From the NCBI GenBank assembly GCA_028710055.1, contig JAQUSX010000015.1:1-8402 (forward strand): a stretch of DNA of 8,402 bases. Reading direction: 5' to 3'. This DNA comes from Clostridia bacterium. GTDB lineage: Bacteria > Bacillota > Clostridia > Christensenellales > CAG-314. Below, piece after piece: positions 1-6,477 of the stretch (positions are counted from its first letter, which is position 1; every line of letters starts with the position of its first letter). The notes below the pieces were generated by a model. The model was not told where the DNA came from. It worked only from the letters and a program-made list of their open reading frames with translations, and ran no database searches. The translations under genes and the position numbers were made by a program.

Positions 1-1096
1 CGCCGATAACTTCGTAAACATTAGGCTCGTGTTTTACCACTTTGAAGCTCAAATTGTCTTTTTCTTCAAACTCAAACGGCTCAAACCGTGTTCTTTCAAG
101 CGGAGGCAGCTTGTCCAGTTCGGTAATCAATACGTCCAGTAGGTCGTTTATGCCTTCGTGTATGATAGTAGTCATCGGAATGATTTTGTATTTTTTGCCG
201 TACTTCGCTTTGAATTTTATGAAATTTTCTTCCGCGTTCGCCATATCCATTTTGTTTGCGACGACTATTTGCGGAAGTTTTGCCATAACTTTGCTGTATT
301 TAGACAGTTCGTTATTTATAAGCTCAAAGTCATGCATGGGATCGCGGTTTTCGCTGCCCGAAATATCAATAACGTGAACGAGAATTCTGTTTCTCTCGAT
401 ATGGCGTAAGAAATTGTGTCCGAGTCCCGCGCCTTCCGCCGCTCCTTCGATAAGTCCGGGAATGTCAGCGACCACAAAAGTATGTTCTTTGTATGACACT
501 ACTCCAAGGTTAGGCGTAAGCGTTGTAAAATGATAGTTGGCTATTTTCGGCTTTGCCTGAGAAATAACCGACAAAAGCGTGGATTTTCCGACATTAGGAA
601 AACCGATAATACCTATATCGGCAATCGTTTTTAATTCCAGCGTTATTTGTCTTTCGGGACATTTTATTCCGTCCTGCGCAAAATGCGGAGCTTGTCTGCG
701 AGCGTTCGCAAAATGAATATTTCCCCTGCCGCCTTTTCCGCCGTGTAAAACTACTGCTTTCTCTCCGTCGGAAAACATATCGGCAATAATTCTATCGGTT
801 TCGGCGTCTTTTATTACCGTTCCAACGGGAACGGTAACGACTATCTCCGCGCCTTGTTTGCCGTAACAGCGATTTCCCGCACCGTTTTCACCGTTACCAG
901 CGCAAAAATGCTTTTTGTAATAAAATTCGTTAAGCGTATTTACGGAGTTACTCGCGACAAATATTACGTCGCCGCCTTTTCCGCCGTCGCCGCCGTCGGG
1001 TCCGCCGTTAGGCACGAACTTTTCGGTATGAAAAGCTACCGCGCCGTTTCCGCCGTCGCCGCCTTTTATGAAAATTTTGACTTTGTCAAGATACAT
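1..1096 (-). CDS. obgE: GTPase ObgE/CgtA (C-terminus cut by window edge)
   Basis: Obg-family GTPase, which acts on the 50S ribosomal subunit in ribosome assembly and stress control. The 365 visible residues show the glycine-rich Obg fold (about 1-158, with GGDGG and GGKGGRGN repeats), then the G domain: G1 GFPNVGKST at 165-173, the TT of G2 at 191-192, G3 DIPGLIEG at 211-218 and G4 NKMD at 281-284. A short stretch ending NVYEVIG at 359-365 is the beginning of the C-terminal OCT domain. The family is usually about 420-430 residues, so roughly 60 residues lie beyond the left edge. The ATG at 1096-1094 begins the typical MYLDKVKIFIKGGDGG terminus. An AGGA lies 11 nt upstream, a rather long spacing. 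It follows nth on the same strand but has its own promoter. The usual rplU-rpmA partners are not upstream here. The assignment is firm. Confidence 0.97.
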   Translation of the reverse strand, partial: MYLDKVKIFIKGGDGGNGAVAFHTEKFVPNGGPDGGDGGKGGDVIFVASNSVNTLNEFYYKKHFCAGNGENGAGNRCYGKQGAEIVVTVPVGTVIKDAETDRIIADMFSDGEKAVVLHGGKGGRGNIHFANARRQAPHFAQDGIKCPERQITLELKTIADIGIIGFPNVGKSTLLSVISQAKPKIANYHFTTLTPNLGVVSYKEHTFVVADIPGLIEGAAEGAGLGHNFLRHIERNRILVHVIDISGSENRDPMHDFELINNELSKYSKVMAKLPQIVVANKMDMANAEENFIKFKAKYGKKYKIIPMTTIIHEGINDLLDVLITELDKLPPLERTRFEPFEFEEKDNLSFKVVKHEPNVYEVIG

Positions 1097-1150
1097 AATT
1101 TATTTAATCCTACTTTTTTGGTTATTTTTTAGTTATTTTAAGGCAAAAGC

Positions 1151-1178
1151 ATTGTAACATATTAACGTCATTTCACAA
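1151..1178 (-). promoter_or_regulatory. Predicted sigma-A promoter for obgE
   Basis: Read on the minus strand, TTGTGA (1173-1178) is followed 16 nt later by TACAAT (1151-1156), with an extended -10 TGT just before it. Transcription would start near 1143 and give a leader of about 47 nt to the obgE ATG at 1096. The match is to the consensus only. The 159-nt gap from nth to obgE has no good GC-rich terminator, so read-through from nth is also possible. Confidence 0.5.
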
Positions 1179-1255
1179 TCAAATTTATGTAACTTTTGCC
1201 GCCTTTTTTATAATTAGTCAAATTTTTTAGTTTATACTTAAAATTTTTTATGAAA

Positions 1256-1894
1256 TTATTCAGAAATCAAACTTTTTTGGTAATAATCGCAAAAATCTTT
1301 AATTACGCATTTTTCACATTCGGGATTTCTGGCTTTGCATACGTACCGTCCGTGAAGTAACAAATAATGATGACTGTCTGTCCACATATTTTCGTCTATA
1401 TCGTTTTTTAACTGTTCCTCTACTTTTTCGGGCGTTTTGGCGTCCGCAAGACCAAGCCGTCTTGCTACTCTGAATACGTGAGTGTCGACAGCCAAGGCTT
1501 GTCCGTTAAAACCTACGGCGTAAACGACGTTAGCGGTTTTTTGTCCCACGCCGTCGAGCGACCGTAAAGAAATAATATCGTTCGGCACTTTGCCGCCGAA
1601 TCTATCCACCAAGTCCGTCGACATATTGTGTAAAAATTTCGCCTTGTTTTTGTAAAAGCCCGCGGAATGAATCAGCTCTTCCAATCTGTCGATAGAAAGG
1701 TCCCTCATTTTTTCGGGCGTGTCGGCGACACTAAAAAGAGTTTTTGTTATTTCATTCACTCTTTTGTCAGTACATTGGGCGGACAAAATCACAGCCACCA
1801 ATAACTCAAAAACATTATTGTAATTAAGCTCGCTTTTGGGGTTTGGAAACTGCTTGGAAAGCAATTTTAAAATCGCCGCCGTTTTTTCTCTCAT
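1256..1894 (-). CDS. nth: Endonuclease III (DNA glycosylase/AP lyase)
   Basis: Base-excision repair glycosylase that removes oxidised pyrimidines and cuts the abasic site by beta-elimination. The 212 residues match the roughly 211-residue length of the family. The helix-hairpin-helix LDGVGQKTANVV (113-124) carries the catalytic lysine K119, and AVDTHVFRV (135-143) carries the catalytic aspartate D137. The C-terminal [4Fe-4S] loop is complete, with C186, C193, C196 and C202 in the spacing C-x6-C-x2-C-x5-C. The early motif ILSAQCTDKRVN (36-47) is also typical. The ATG at 1894 is the only start that gives the normal N-terminus, but no clear Shine-Dalgarno precedes it. A small AT-rich palindrome (1897-1909) sits just upstream. 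The DUF3343 gene ends 37 nt upstream on the same strand, so co-transcription is likely. The assignment is firm. Confidence 0.97.
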   Translation of the reverse strand: MREKTAAILKLLSKQFPNPKSELNYNNVFELLVAVILSAQCTDKRVNEITKTLFSVADTPEKMRDLSIDRLEELIHSAGFYKNKAKFLHNMSTDLVDRFGGKVPNDIISLRSLDGVGQKTANVVYAVGFNGQALAVDTHVFRVARRLGLADAKTPEKVEEQLKNDIDENMWTDSHHYLLLHGRYVCKARNPECEKCVIKDFCDYYQKSLISE

Positions 1895-1931
1895 ACGTTA
1901 AATTTTAACATATCGAGCATATTTACGCAAG

Positions 1932-2180
1932 TCACACGCGCGTGACTATTCTTCTTCCGTTTGAATCCATTACTCGGAAAAAACCCGCGAAAGTAGGATA
2001 TGTGGAAATGCTTGATACTCTGCCAAAATAGCTTTCGTCAAACTTTATCGAAAGTCCGCAACCGACTCCCGCTTCCCGGGGCGTGGAAATAAGCGAGCAA
2101 TAAATTCCTTGCTCGGTTAAGAAGGTGTAAACTTGCATTGTTATGGTTCTCGACCTATAAGCCGCGATGATAGCAGCCAT
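1932..2180 (-). CDS. DUF3343 (putative Se/S carrier-like) small protein
   Basis: An 82-residue protein that resembles the DUF3343 family, described as putative selenium/sulfur carrier-like. The recognisable core is STPREAGVGCGLSIKF (32-47), with a likely functional cysteine C41 in the GCGLS motif. A second cysteine, C28, is less typical. The N-terminal half has the family's RSRTxTMxxYxxL pattern. A longer frame could begin at a GTG at 2216. I prefer the ATG at 2180 because GAGGTGG (2186-2192) lies at ideal distance before it and because 80-odd residues is the usual family size. The gene is divergent from a cysteine desulfurase-like gene 62 nt away, which supports a sulfur or selenium relay, but this is inference. 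The family call rests on the motif; the molecular role is unproven. Confidence 0.72.
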   Translation of the reverse strand: MAAIIAAYRSRTITMQVYTFLTEQGIYCSLISTPREAGVGCGLSIKFDESYFGRVSSISTYPTFAGFFRVMDSNGRRIVTRV

Positions 2181-2242
2181 AAAATCCACCTCATTAGTTG
2201 TTTTTATGTATTCCACGCCTTATGGCTTAATATATTTATTAT

Positions 2243-3361
2243 ATGATTTATTTTGATAATGCTGCGACAACCTTTTTTAAACCAAAGGAAGTTATAGACG
2301 CCGTAACCGCAACTTTAACTGCGTCTTTCAACTCCAATCGGGGAGCGGGCGGCAGAAAGGCGGCTTCAAGCGTATTTGATACAAGACAAAATGTTGCTGA
2401 CTTGGTAAACTGCGACCCGACAAGGGTTATTTTTTGCGCGGGTTGCACCGCCGCTATTAACGCTGCTCTTATCGGCGGCAACCGCTACGGCGGACACGTT
2501 ATAACAACTGTATTCGAACATAATTCCGTAATACGTCCGCTAAAAGAAATGGAACGAAAAGGCGTTATTTCGCTCACAATACTTAAACCGAATAATGACG
2601 GCTATATAACTGAAGAAATAATCGAGCGGTCATTGCGCCCGAATACCTATATGGCTGTTTTTTCTCACGTTTCAAATGTGACGGGGAGAGCGCAGAATAT
2701 TGAAAAAATAGGCGAAACCTTAAAAAAACACGGAATAAAATTTGTAGTCGACGGTGCTCAGTCTATAGGTTATCTGCCTATTGATATGAAAAAATGCAAT
2801 ATCGATGCGCTTTGTTTTCCAGCGCACAAAGGTCTGCACGCTCCGCAGGGACTGGGGTTAATGTGTTTGGGGAACGACTTTAATCCAACGCCCACGTGTT
2901 TCGGCGGAACAGGCAGCGACAGCAAAAATCTTTATCAACCTGATTTTCTGCCAGACAAATACGAGAGCGGCACTCTTAATCACCCGGCTATCGCGGGACT
3001 TAACGCGGCGATTAATTGGTGGCAAAACTCTAAAAACGAAAGACTGCAAAAAATAAAAAAAATTCAATCTTATCTGCATGAAAAAATAGAAAAACTGCCT
3101 AACGTTGTTCTATATTCATCGAAAAACGACAGCGGAATAATAAGTTTTGCGGTTATCGAACGGGACAGCAATGAAATAGGCGACATTCTTTTTGACGAAT
3201 ATGAGATAGCAACCAGAGCGGGCTTGCACTGCGCGCCTTTAACTCACGAATATCTCCATACAATAGAAAACGGACTGATACGAATCAGTCTTTCCGCTGA
3301 AAATACAATAGACGAGTGCGATATATTTATAAACGCGTTAACAAAAATAATAGAAAAATAA
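2243..3361 (+). CDS. Cysteine desulfurase-like, PLP-dependent class V aminotransferase
   Basis: A PLP enzyme that most likely removes sulfur (or selenium) from cysteine (or selenocysteine) through a persulfide on an active-site cysteine. The 372 residues open with MIYFDNAATT, the standard start of the fold. Visible active-site features are EHNS with H93 stacking on PLP, D170 and Q173 in VVDGAQS, the Schiff-base lysine K196 in PAHKGLHAPQG, and C330 in RAGLHCAPLTHEYL near the C-terminus. The RAGLHCAPL form resembles the EF2568-type family (TIGR01977-like), which is linked to selenium-dependent molybdenum hydroxylases, more than standard IscS or SufS. No IscU or SufU scaffold gene is nearby. No Shine-Dalgarno precedes the ATG. 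The DUF3343 gene diverges from it. Function as a desulfurase is likely; its acceptor is unknown. Confidence 0.88.
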   Translation: MIYFDNAATTFFKPKEVIDAVTATLTASFNSNRGAGGRKAASSVFDTRQNVADLVNCDPTRVIFCAGCTAAINAALIGGNRYGGHVITTVFEHNSVIRPLKEMERKGVISLTILKPNNDGYITEEIIERSLRPNTYMAVFSHVSNVTGRAQNIEKIGETLKKHGIKFVVDGAQSIGYLPIDMKKCNIDALCFPAHKGLHAPQGLGLMCLGNDFNPTPTCFGGTGSDSKNLYQPDFLPDKYESGTLNHPAIAGLNAAINWWQNSKNERLQKIKKIQSYLHEKIEKLPNVVLYSSKNDSGIISFAVIERDSNEIGDILFDEYEIATRAGLHCAPLTHEYLHTIENGLIRISLSAENTIDECDIFINALTKIIEK

Positions 3362-3384
3362 AAACTTGCAAATAAATTTGCAAG
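3350..3384 (-). terminator. Intrinsic terminator of the 192-aa gene
   Basis: A perfect 8-bp stem with a 4-nt loop (3365-3384, arms CTTGCAAA and TTTGCAAG) lies 27 nt past the stop of the minus-strand gene at 3412. On the minus strand it is followed at once by a U-rich tract read from 3364 down to 3350. On the plus strand the hairpin has no U run, so it is a poor terminator for the desulfurase-like gene. The U tract lies inside the 3' end of that convergent gene. Confidence 0.7.
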
Positions 3385-3411
3385 CAAAAGTAAAATAGAA
3401 AACGAAAAAAA

Positions 3412-3990
3412 TTAGTTGGATTTATTCCTTAGATACCATCCGTCATAAAGTTTATATAATTCCTTAGATACTTCCAGTCCCGCTATTTTTTCAATGGGAC
3501 GAAAAAATTCTTTCGCTTCTTCTGAAAAGGTTTCGCCGTAGCTTTTAAATTCTTCTTCGGTCTCAGTTTGTTTTTGAGTAATATCTGATTTTTTGACCGC
3601 ATTTGCGGCATCTTTGATTTTTTGCTCATACGAAACGTCCTCTTCCTCTTTATGTATCGTATCGGCTTTATTAGTTTCTTCCGACGGGGCGTATTCGCTT
3701 GTTTTTTCTTCCGTACTTGGCTTTTCGTCCGTACTCGTTTCCTTTGATTTATCTTTGAACAAACTGTTTTTCAGCAGATTGAAAACCAACGGATTTGAGA
3801 TAAGTTCCATAATGACCGAAGTCTTATCTCCGTCTCCGTTTAGTTTTGTAAAACTATCCATCAAATTTTTTGCGCCGTCGCCCAAAATGCCAAGATCTCC
3901 AAAGCCGTCAAAAAAATTGCTCTGTTTTTTCTCAGTTTGTTTTTGACCGAGTAGCATCATAGCGGCAAACGCCAATAGCAACATTTCCAT
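3412..3990 (-). CDS. Hypothetical protein, hydrophobic N-terminus and acidic middle
   Basis: I do not recognise this 192-residue protein. Residues 1-15 (MEMLLLAFAAMMLLG) form a short hydrophobic stretch that could be a membrane anchor or an atypical signal, although it lacks basic residues in front. Residues 24-83 are glycine- and leucine-bearing and probably partly helical (ISNPLVFNLLKN). Residues about 84-150 are low-complexity, rich in Glu, Lys, Ser and Thr, and likely disordered. The C-terminal 35 residues (FFRPIEKIAGLEVSKELYKL, then YDGWYL) look like a small ordered motif and may be the conserved functional part. GGTG lies 7 nt before the ATG. The stop is followed by a good terminator, so it is a monocistronic unit. 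It is divergent from the 76-aa gene, which may be a partner. The coding call is supported by the ribosome-binding site, terminator and uninterrupted frame. Confidence 0.75.
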   Translation of the reverse strand: MEMLLLAFAAMMLLGQKQTEKKQSNFFDGFGDLGILGDGAKNLMDSFTKLNGDGDKTSVIMELISNPLVFNLLKNSLFKDKSKETSTDEKPSTEEKTSEYAPSEETNKADTIHKEEEDVSYEQKIKDAANAVKKSDITQKQTETEEEFKSYGETFSEEAKEFFRPIEKIAGLEVSKELYKLYDGWYLRNKSN

Positions 3991-4020
3991 TTTTTTTCAC
4001 CGTATCAAAAGTAAAGTAAT

Positions 4021-4042
4021 CAATATATTGTATGCAAGCATA
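4021..4042. promoter_or_regulatory. Two abutting palindromes in a divergent promoter region
   Basis: A perfect 10-bp palindrome CAATATATTG (4021-4030) directly abuts TATGC-AA-GCATA (4031-4042), an inverted repeat with a 2-nt centre. They lie between the divergent 192-aa and 76-aa genes. A minus-strand TACAAT (4027-4032) overlaps them, as would a plus-strand -35 TTGTAT (4029-4034) paired with TGTAAT (4053-4058, 18-nt spacer). The placement fits an operator for one or both genes, but AT-rich DNA produces short palindromes by chance. Confidence 0.35.
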
Positions 4043-4082
4043 TAAATGTTAGTGTAATTTATTTTTTATTAAGGAGAAAACG

Positions 4083-4313
4083 ATGGACGACAAAAATGAT
4101 TTTGAAAAAATTAAAAAAATCGCCGATTATTACGGCGAAAAAGGTGAAAACCAGCTTATAAAAGATATTTTTTCCAGCGTTGTAAAACAAAAAACCGACG
4201 GTTCTTTGTCTAACGAACAGCTAAAAACATTTGCAAAACAACTTTCGCCGCTACTTAACGAAGAACAGCGCGGAAGACTTAACGAACTTATAAAACAACT
4301 TTTGGATTTATAA
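4083..4313 (+). CDS. Hypothetical small helical protein, 76 aa
   Basis: A 76-residue charged protein of unknown function. It has no signal peptide, membrane segment or cysteine, and is expected to be cytoplasmic and almost entirely helical. Residues 6-30 (FEKIKKIADYYGEKGENQLI) and 43-76 (NEQLKTFAKQLSPLLNEEQR, then GRLNELIKQLLDL) suggest two helical hairpins split by KTDGSLS. The coding call is strong for its size: AAGGAG (4071-4076) sits 6 nt before the ATG, a plausible promoter lies upstream, and a hairpin with a U run follows the stop. It is divergent from the 192-aa unknown gene, which has its own helical and disordered segments, so the two may act together. That is inference from position only. 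Confidence 0.8.
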   Translation: MDDKNDFEKIKKIADYYGEKGENQLIKDIFSSVVKQKTDGSLSNEQLKTFAKQLSPLLNEEQRGRLNELIKQLLDL

Positions 4314-4373
4314 AAAAAAGCGGCTTTGTTTACTTAAAGCCGCTTTAACTTCATTTTTTAGTTAAGTTTTTTT
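4312..4373. terminator. Bidirectional tandem-hairpin terminator
   Basis: The first hairpin is a perfect 11-bp stem, AAAGCGGCTTT (4317-4327) with AAAGCCGCTTT (4336-4346) and an 8-nt loop. Read on the minus strand it is followed by an eight-U tract (4319-4312), so it ends the S41 protease operon. A second, weaker hairpin, TTAACT (4345-4350) with AGTTAA (4360-4365), is followed on the plus strand by seven T (4367-4373) and would end the 76-aa gene. The two stems share two bases, so they compete on one transcript. Confidence 0.85.
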
Positions 4374-4385
4374 CAAAAATGTGAT

Positions 4386-5792
4386 TTAATAACCGAAATA
4401 ATTTAAGGTAATACCCATTATATCTTCATAGTCGTAAGCTCGGTACTGTTCGTCGGGCGTAAAGCCTATGTGGTGAATATTTATTCCGTTCGGCGTGTAA
4501 TAATACGCCGCCGTGTAATAAATTCCGTAATAGCTTGTGTAGGTTTTACCATCGCGCTCGAAGGTGCCTTTTAATATGGGTTCGATATATTGAGCGATAC
4601 CTTTACCAAAAGACGTTTCGCCTATATGAACGCACGTATTGTAATCAAGCATTGCTCCCAAAAGAAGTTCGCTTGCCGACGCGCTGTTGCCGTCTGTCGC
4701 TACCAAAATTTGAATTCCCTGGCTTCTGTCAAAATAATTGTCGTAAGACGATTTGACAGAATACGTTTGAGTAGCGTCACGTTCTTTCATAGTGGTAACG
4801 AGTAAGCTGTTGCCCACTTTACCTTCTTCATAGATAAAACATCCCGCTACGTTTTTCACTTGATCAACATCCCCGCCGGGGTTTCCTTTAAGGTCCAAAA
4901 TAAGCTTCGTTTTGCCTGCGTTTACCATTACTTGAAGAGCTTCTTTTACTTCCGAAATCGTATCGGTTACTAAATAATCGTTTAGGTCATACGTTGACGA
5001 AAACTGAGTGATACGAATATAGCCTATGTCAGTTCCGTTCAGCTCAGACAAATTTCTTAAGTTAATTGTAGTGGGAGAAACGTTATTTACGTCGTCGCCG
5101 AAATAATATTCCACGTATTCGAAACCTTTTGAATAAGAAAGGTCAATCGGTCCGCGTGTTAATAATAATTCTAACGTTTGCCCGTCTTCATATGCGTTTT
5201 CATAAGTCCCGCCGCGGGTAACCGTAACCCGAATAGAATCAATGTCAGACAATATATCAGCAACTGTATCCAAGTCGCTGACTTTAACATTCAAAGTTTT
5301 TTGTTCGCCGTTAACGTCGTACGTTATTGGACTTCCGTCAGCATTTTTTATGCTTGTGATAATATCGCCCGCAAATAGCTTGCCGTAAGAGTTGCTGTCC
5401 GTGACTGTCGAATATACTTTCAAGCCCAAATACTCAGCGTAAATGAAACTAAATCCGTAATATCTGCCGTCGCTGGTTTCGGATGTGGGAAACAATAAAT
5501 CGTGATACTGCTCGGGATTTATTAAAAAGCCGTAGTTATCGTAAAGCCCAAGCATTGCATTCGCGCCCGCGTCTATTACCGCGTCCAGTTGCTCCTGCGT
5601 GAGTTCGTCTACGTATTTATTTTGTATATAATCGTAAACGGTCTCAAGTATATAAGCGGCTTTTTCGTCTTCGGTAACGGTTTGCTGACTGCCGATAAGT
5701 AAAGTCAATAATCCGCATCCGCAAAGCAATGACACGATTATTATAAGGCTAACCGCAACCGCGCTGATTTTTAGTAATTTTTTAGATTTCAT
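4386..5792 (-). CDS. S41-family (C-terminal processing) protease, predicted lipoprotein
   Basis: A surface-anchored serine protease of the CtpA/Prc type with 468 residues. The N-terminus is a lipoprotein signal: basic KSKK, a hydrophobic stretch (7-24) and a lipobox LCGC with the lipidated cysteine at C26. Then come an N-terminal helical region (about 44-100), a PDZ domain (about 108-212, with AGDIITSI at 141-148) and the peptidase domain. The core shows LDLKGNPGG (299-307), the nucleophile S372 in NSASASE (369-375) and the general base K397 in FGKG, 25 residues later as is usual. A GFTPD motif lies at 443-447. The frame opens at 5819, but I place the start at the ATG at 5792 because GGAGG (5802-5806) precedes it. 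That start is 1 nt past the stop of the ABC-like gene, so translation is coupled. The substrate is unknown. Confidence 0.93.
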   Translation of the reverse strand: MKSKKLLKISAVAVSLIIIVSLLCGCGLLTLLIGSQQTVTEDEKAAYILETVYDYIQNKYVDELTQEQLDAVIDAGANAMLGLYDNYGFLINPEQYHDLLFPTSETSDGRYYGFSFIYAEYLGLKVYSTVTDSNSYGKLFAGDIITSIKNADGSPITYDVNGEQKTLNVKVSDLDTVADILSDIDSIRVTVTRGGTYENAYEDGQTLELLLTRGPIDLSYSKGFEYVEYYFGDDVNNVSPTTINLRNLSELNGTDIGYIRITQFSSTYDLNDYLVTDTISEVKEALQVMVNAGKTKLILDLKGNPGGDVDQVKNVAGCFIYEEGKVGNSLLVTTMKERDATQTYSVKSSYDNYFDRSQGIQILVATDGNSASASELLLGAMLDYNTCVHIGETSFGKGIAQYIEPILKGTFERDGKTYTSYYGIYYTAAYYYTPNGINIHHIGFTPDEQYRAYDYEDIMGITLNYFGY

Positions 5793-5793
5793 T

Positions 5794-6477
5794 TTATGTT
5801 TCCTCCGTATTTTCGGCAAACTCGTCGCCTCTTAGCCAAACGGTGTTTTTTATATATTCATAGCTCTTTTCTTTTGTTACTGTTTTTGTGACTAAGTTGT
5901 CTTTTATCAAAACGATATCGCCAAGGGCGTTTTCCACCTTGCTCGTCATTACCATAGTTGTAACTTTTGGCAGTAAATCCATAAGATAATAAAATTTCGC
6001 GGGAAAATCGTCAAGTATAATCAAGTCGACTTTTCTTAGACTTGCTCTAACTAAACTCAGTTCTATACGCTTTTCAACCGATAATTTTTTAACTTTTTGT
6101 TCTAACTCAAATCCGTGTTCTTTCGCCGCTTTCTCGATGACTAACGCTATCTCGTCTTTAGGCATATTTCTTATTTTCAACGGATAAGCCAGATTTTTCG
6201 CTACGCTTTTGTTTTCAAAAAATATAGGCTCCGACGGGAAATACGCTATGTTTCTTTCATTTACCGCAGTTTCGGCAATGGGTTTATCATTAAAAAAAAT
6301 CTCGCCGTCAGTCGGCGTTTCTATGCCCAGTATTAACTTGGCTATCGTCGTTTTTCCGCTTTGCGTTTCGAGTAAAAGCGTGGTCGTTTTATCTTTATCA
6401 ATCTCAAAACTCAGTTTTTCGATAGTAGGATAAGCTTCGTAATGATAATGTTTTGTTACGTTAACAAACTTAATCAT
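5794..6477 (-). CDS. Degenerate ABC transporter-type ATPase domain protein
   Basis: A 227-residue single ABC nucleotide-binding domain, closest in style to sugar- or polyamine-type importer ATPases (IAYFPSEP then AKNLAYPLKIR, and a C-terminal ENALGDIVLIKDN stretch). Nearly every catalytic motif is changed. Walker A is LETQSGKTT (36-44), keeping GKT but losing the two earlier glycines. The Q-loop glutamine is S82. The LSGGQ signature is LSVEK (132-136). Walker B LIILDD (152-157) has D157 in place of the catalytic glutamate. The H-loop histidine is S179. The frame is intact, so this looks like a maintained pseudo-ATPase or an ATP-binding regulator, not a decayed gene. No permease or binding protein gene adjoins it. 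It overlaps yfbR by 8 nt, has only a weak GGA upstream, and carries the S41 gene's ribosome-binding site in its last codons. The fold call is good; the role is unknown. Confidence 0.8.
   Translation of the reverse strand: MIKFVNVTKHYHYEAYPTIEKLSFEIDKDKTTTLLLETQSGKTTIAKLILGIETPTDGEIFFNDKPIAETAVNERNIAYFPSEPIFFENKSVAKNLAYPLKIRNMPKDEIALVIEKAAKEHGFELEQKVKKLSVEKRIELSLVRASLRKVDLIILDDFPAKFYYLMDLLPKVTTMVMTSKVENALGDIVLIKDNLVTKTVTKEKSYEYIKNTVWLRGDEFAENTEET

Noticed and set aside
42..1132. Plus-strand open frames of 111, 83 and 92 codons
   Set aside because: They lie antisense to obgE, whose GTPase motifs are complete on the minus strand; the frames have no ribosome-binding site and no recognisable domain.
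1197..1255. AT-rich imperfect hairpins after nth as a terminator
   Set aside because: The possible stems are short, A-U only and not followed by a clean U run, so I could not support a terminator call.
2181..2216. GTG start at 2216 extending the DUF3343 protein by 12 residues
   Set aside because: The ATG at 2180 has a strong GAGGTGG site, and the extension would contain that site; the family is normally about 80 residues.
2248..3079. Two minus-strand open frames under the desulfurase-like gene
   Set aside because: The plus-strand gene holds the PLP lysine, catalytic cysteine and full-length fold; the antisense frames have no support.
3593..3946. 117-codon plus-strand open frame rich in Ser and Phe
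   Set aside because: It is the reverse complement of the low-complexity Glu/Lys/Ser region of the minus-strand gene, and has no ribosome-binding site.
4535..5378. Plus-strand open frames of 73, 71 and 66 codons
   Set aside because: They are antisense to the S41 protease, whose catalytic Ser and Lys and PDZ domain are intact.
5793..5819. Start of the S41 protease at 5819
   Set aside because: GGAGG at 5802-5806 points to the ATG at 5792, which gives a normal lipoprotein signal; the longer form adds nine extra residues inside the preceding gene.
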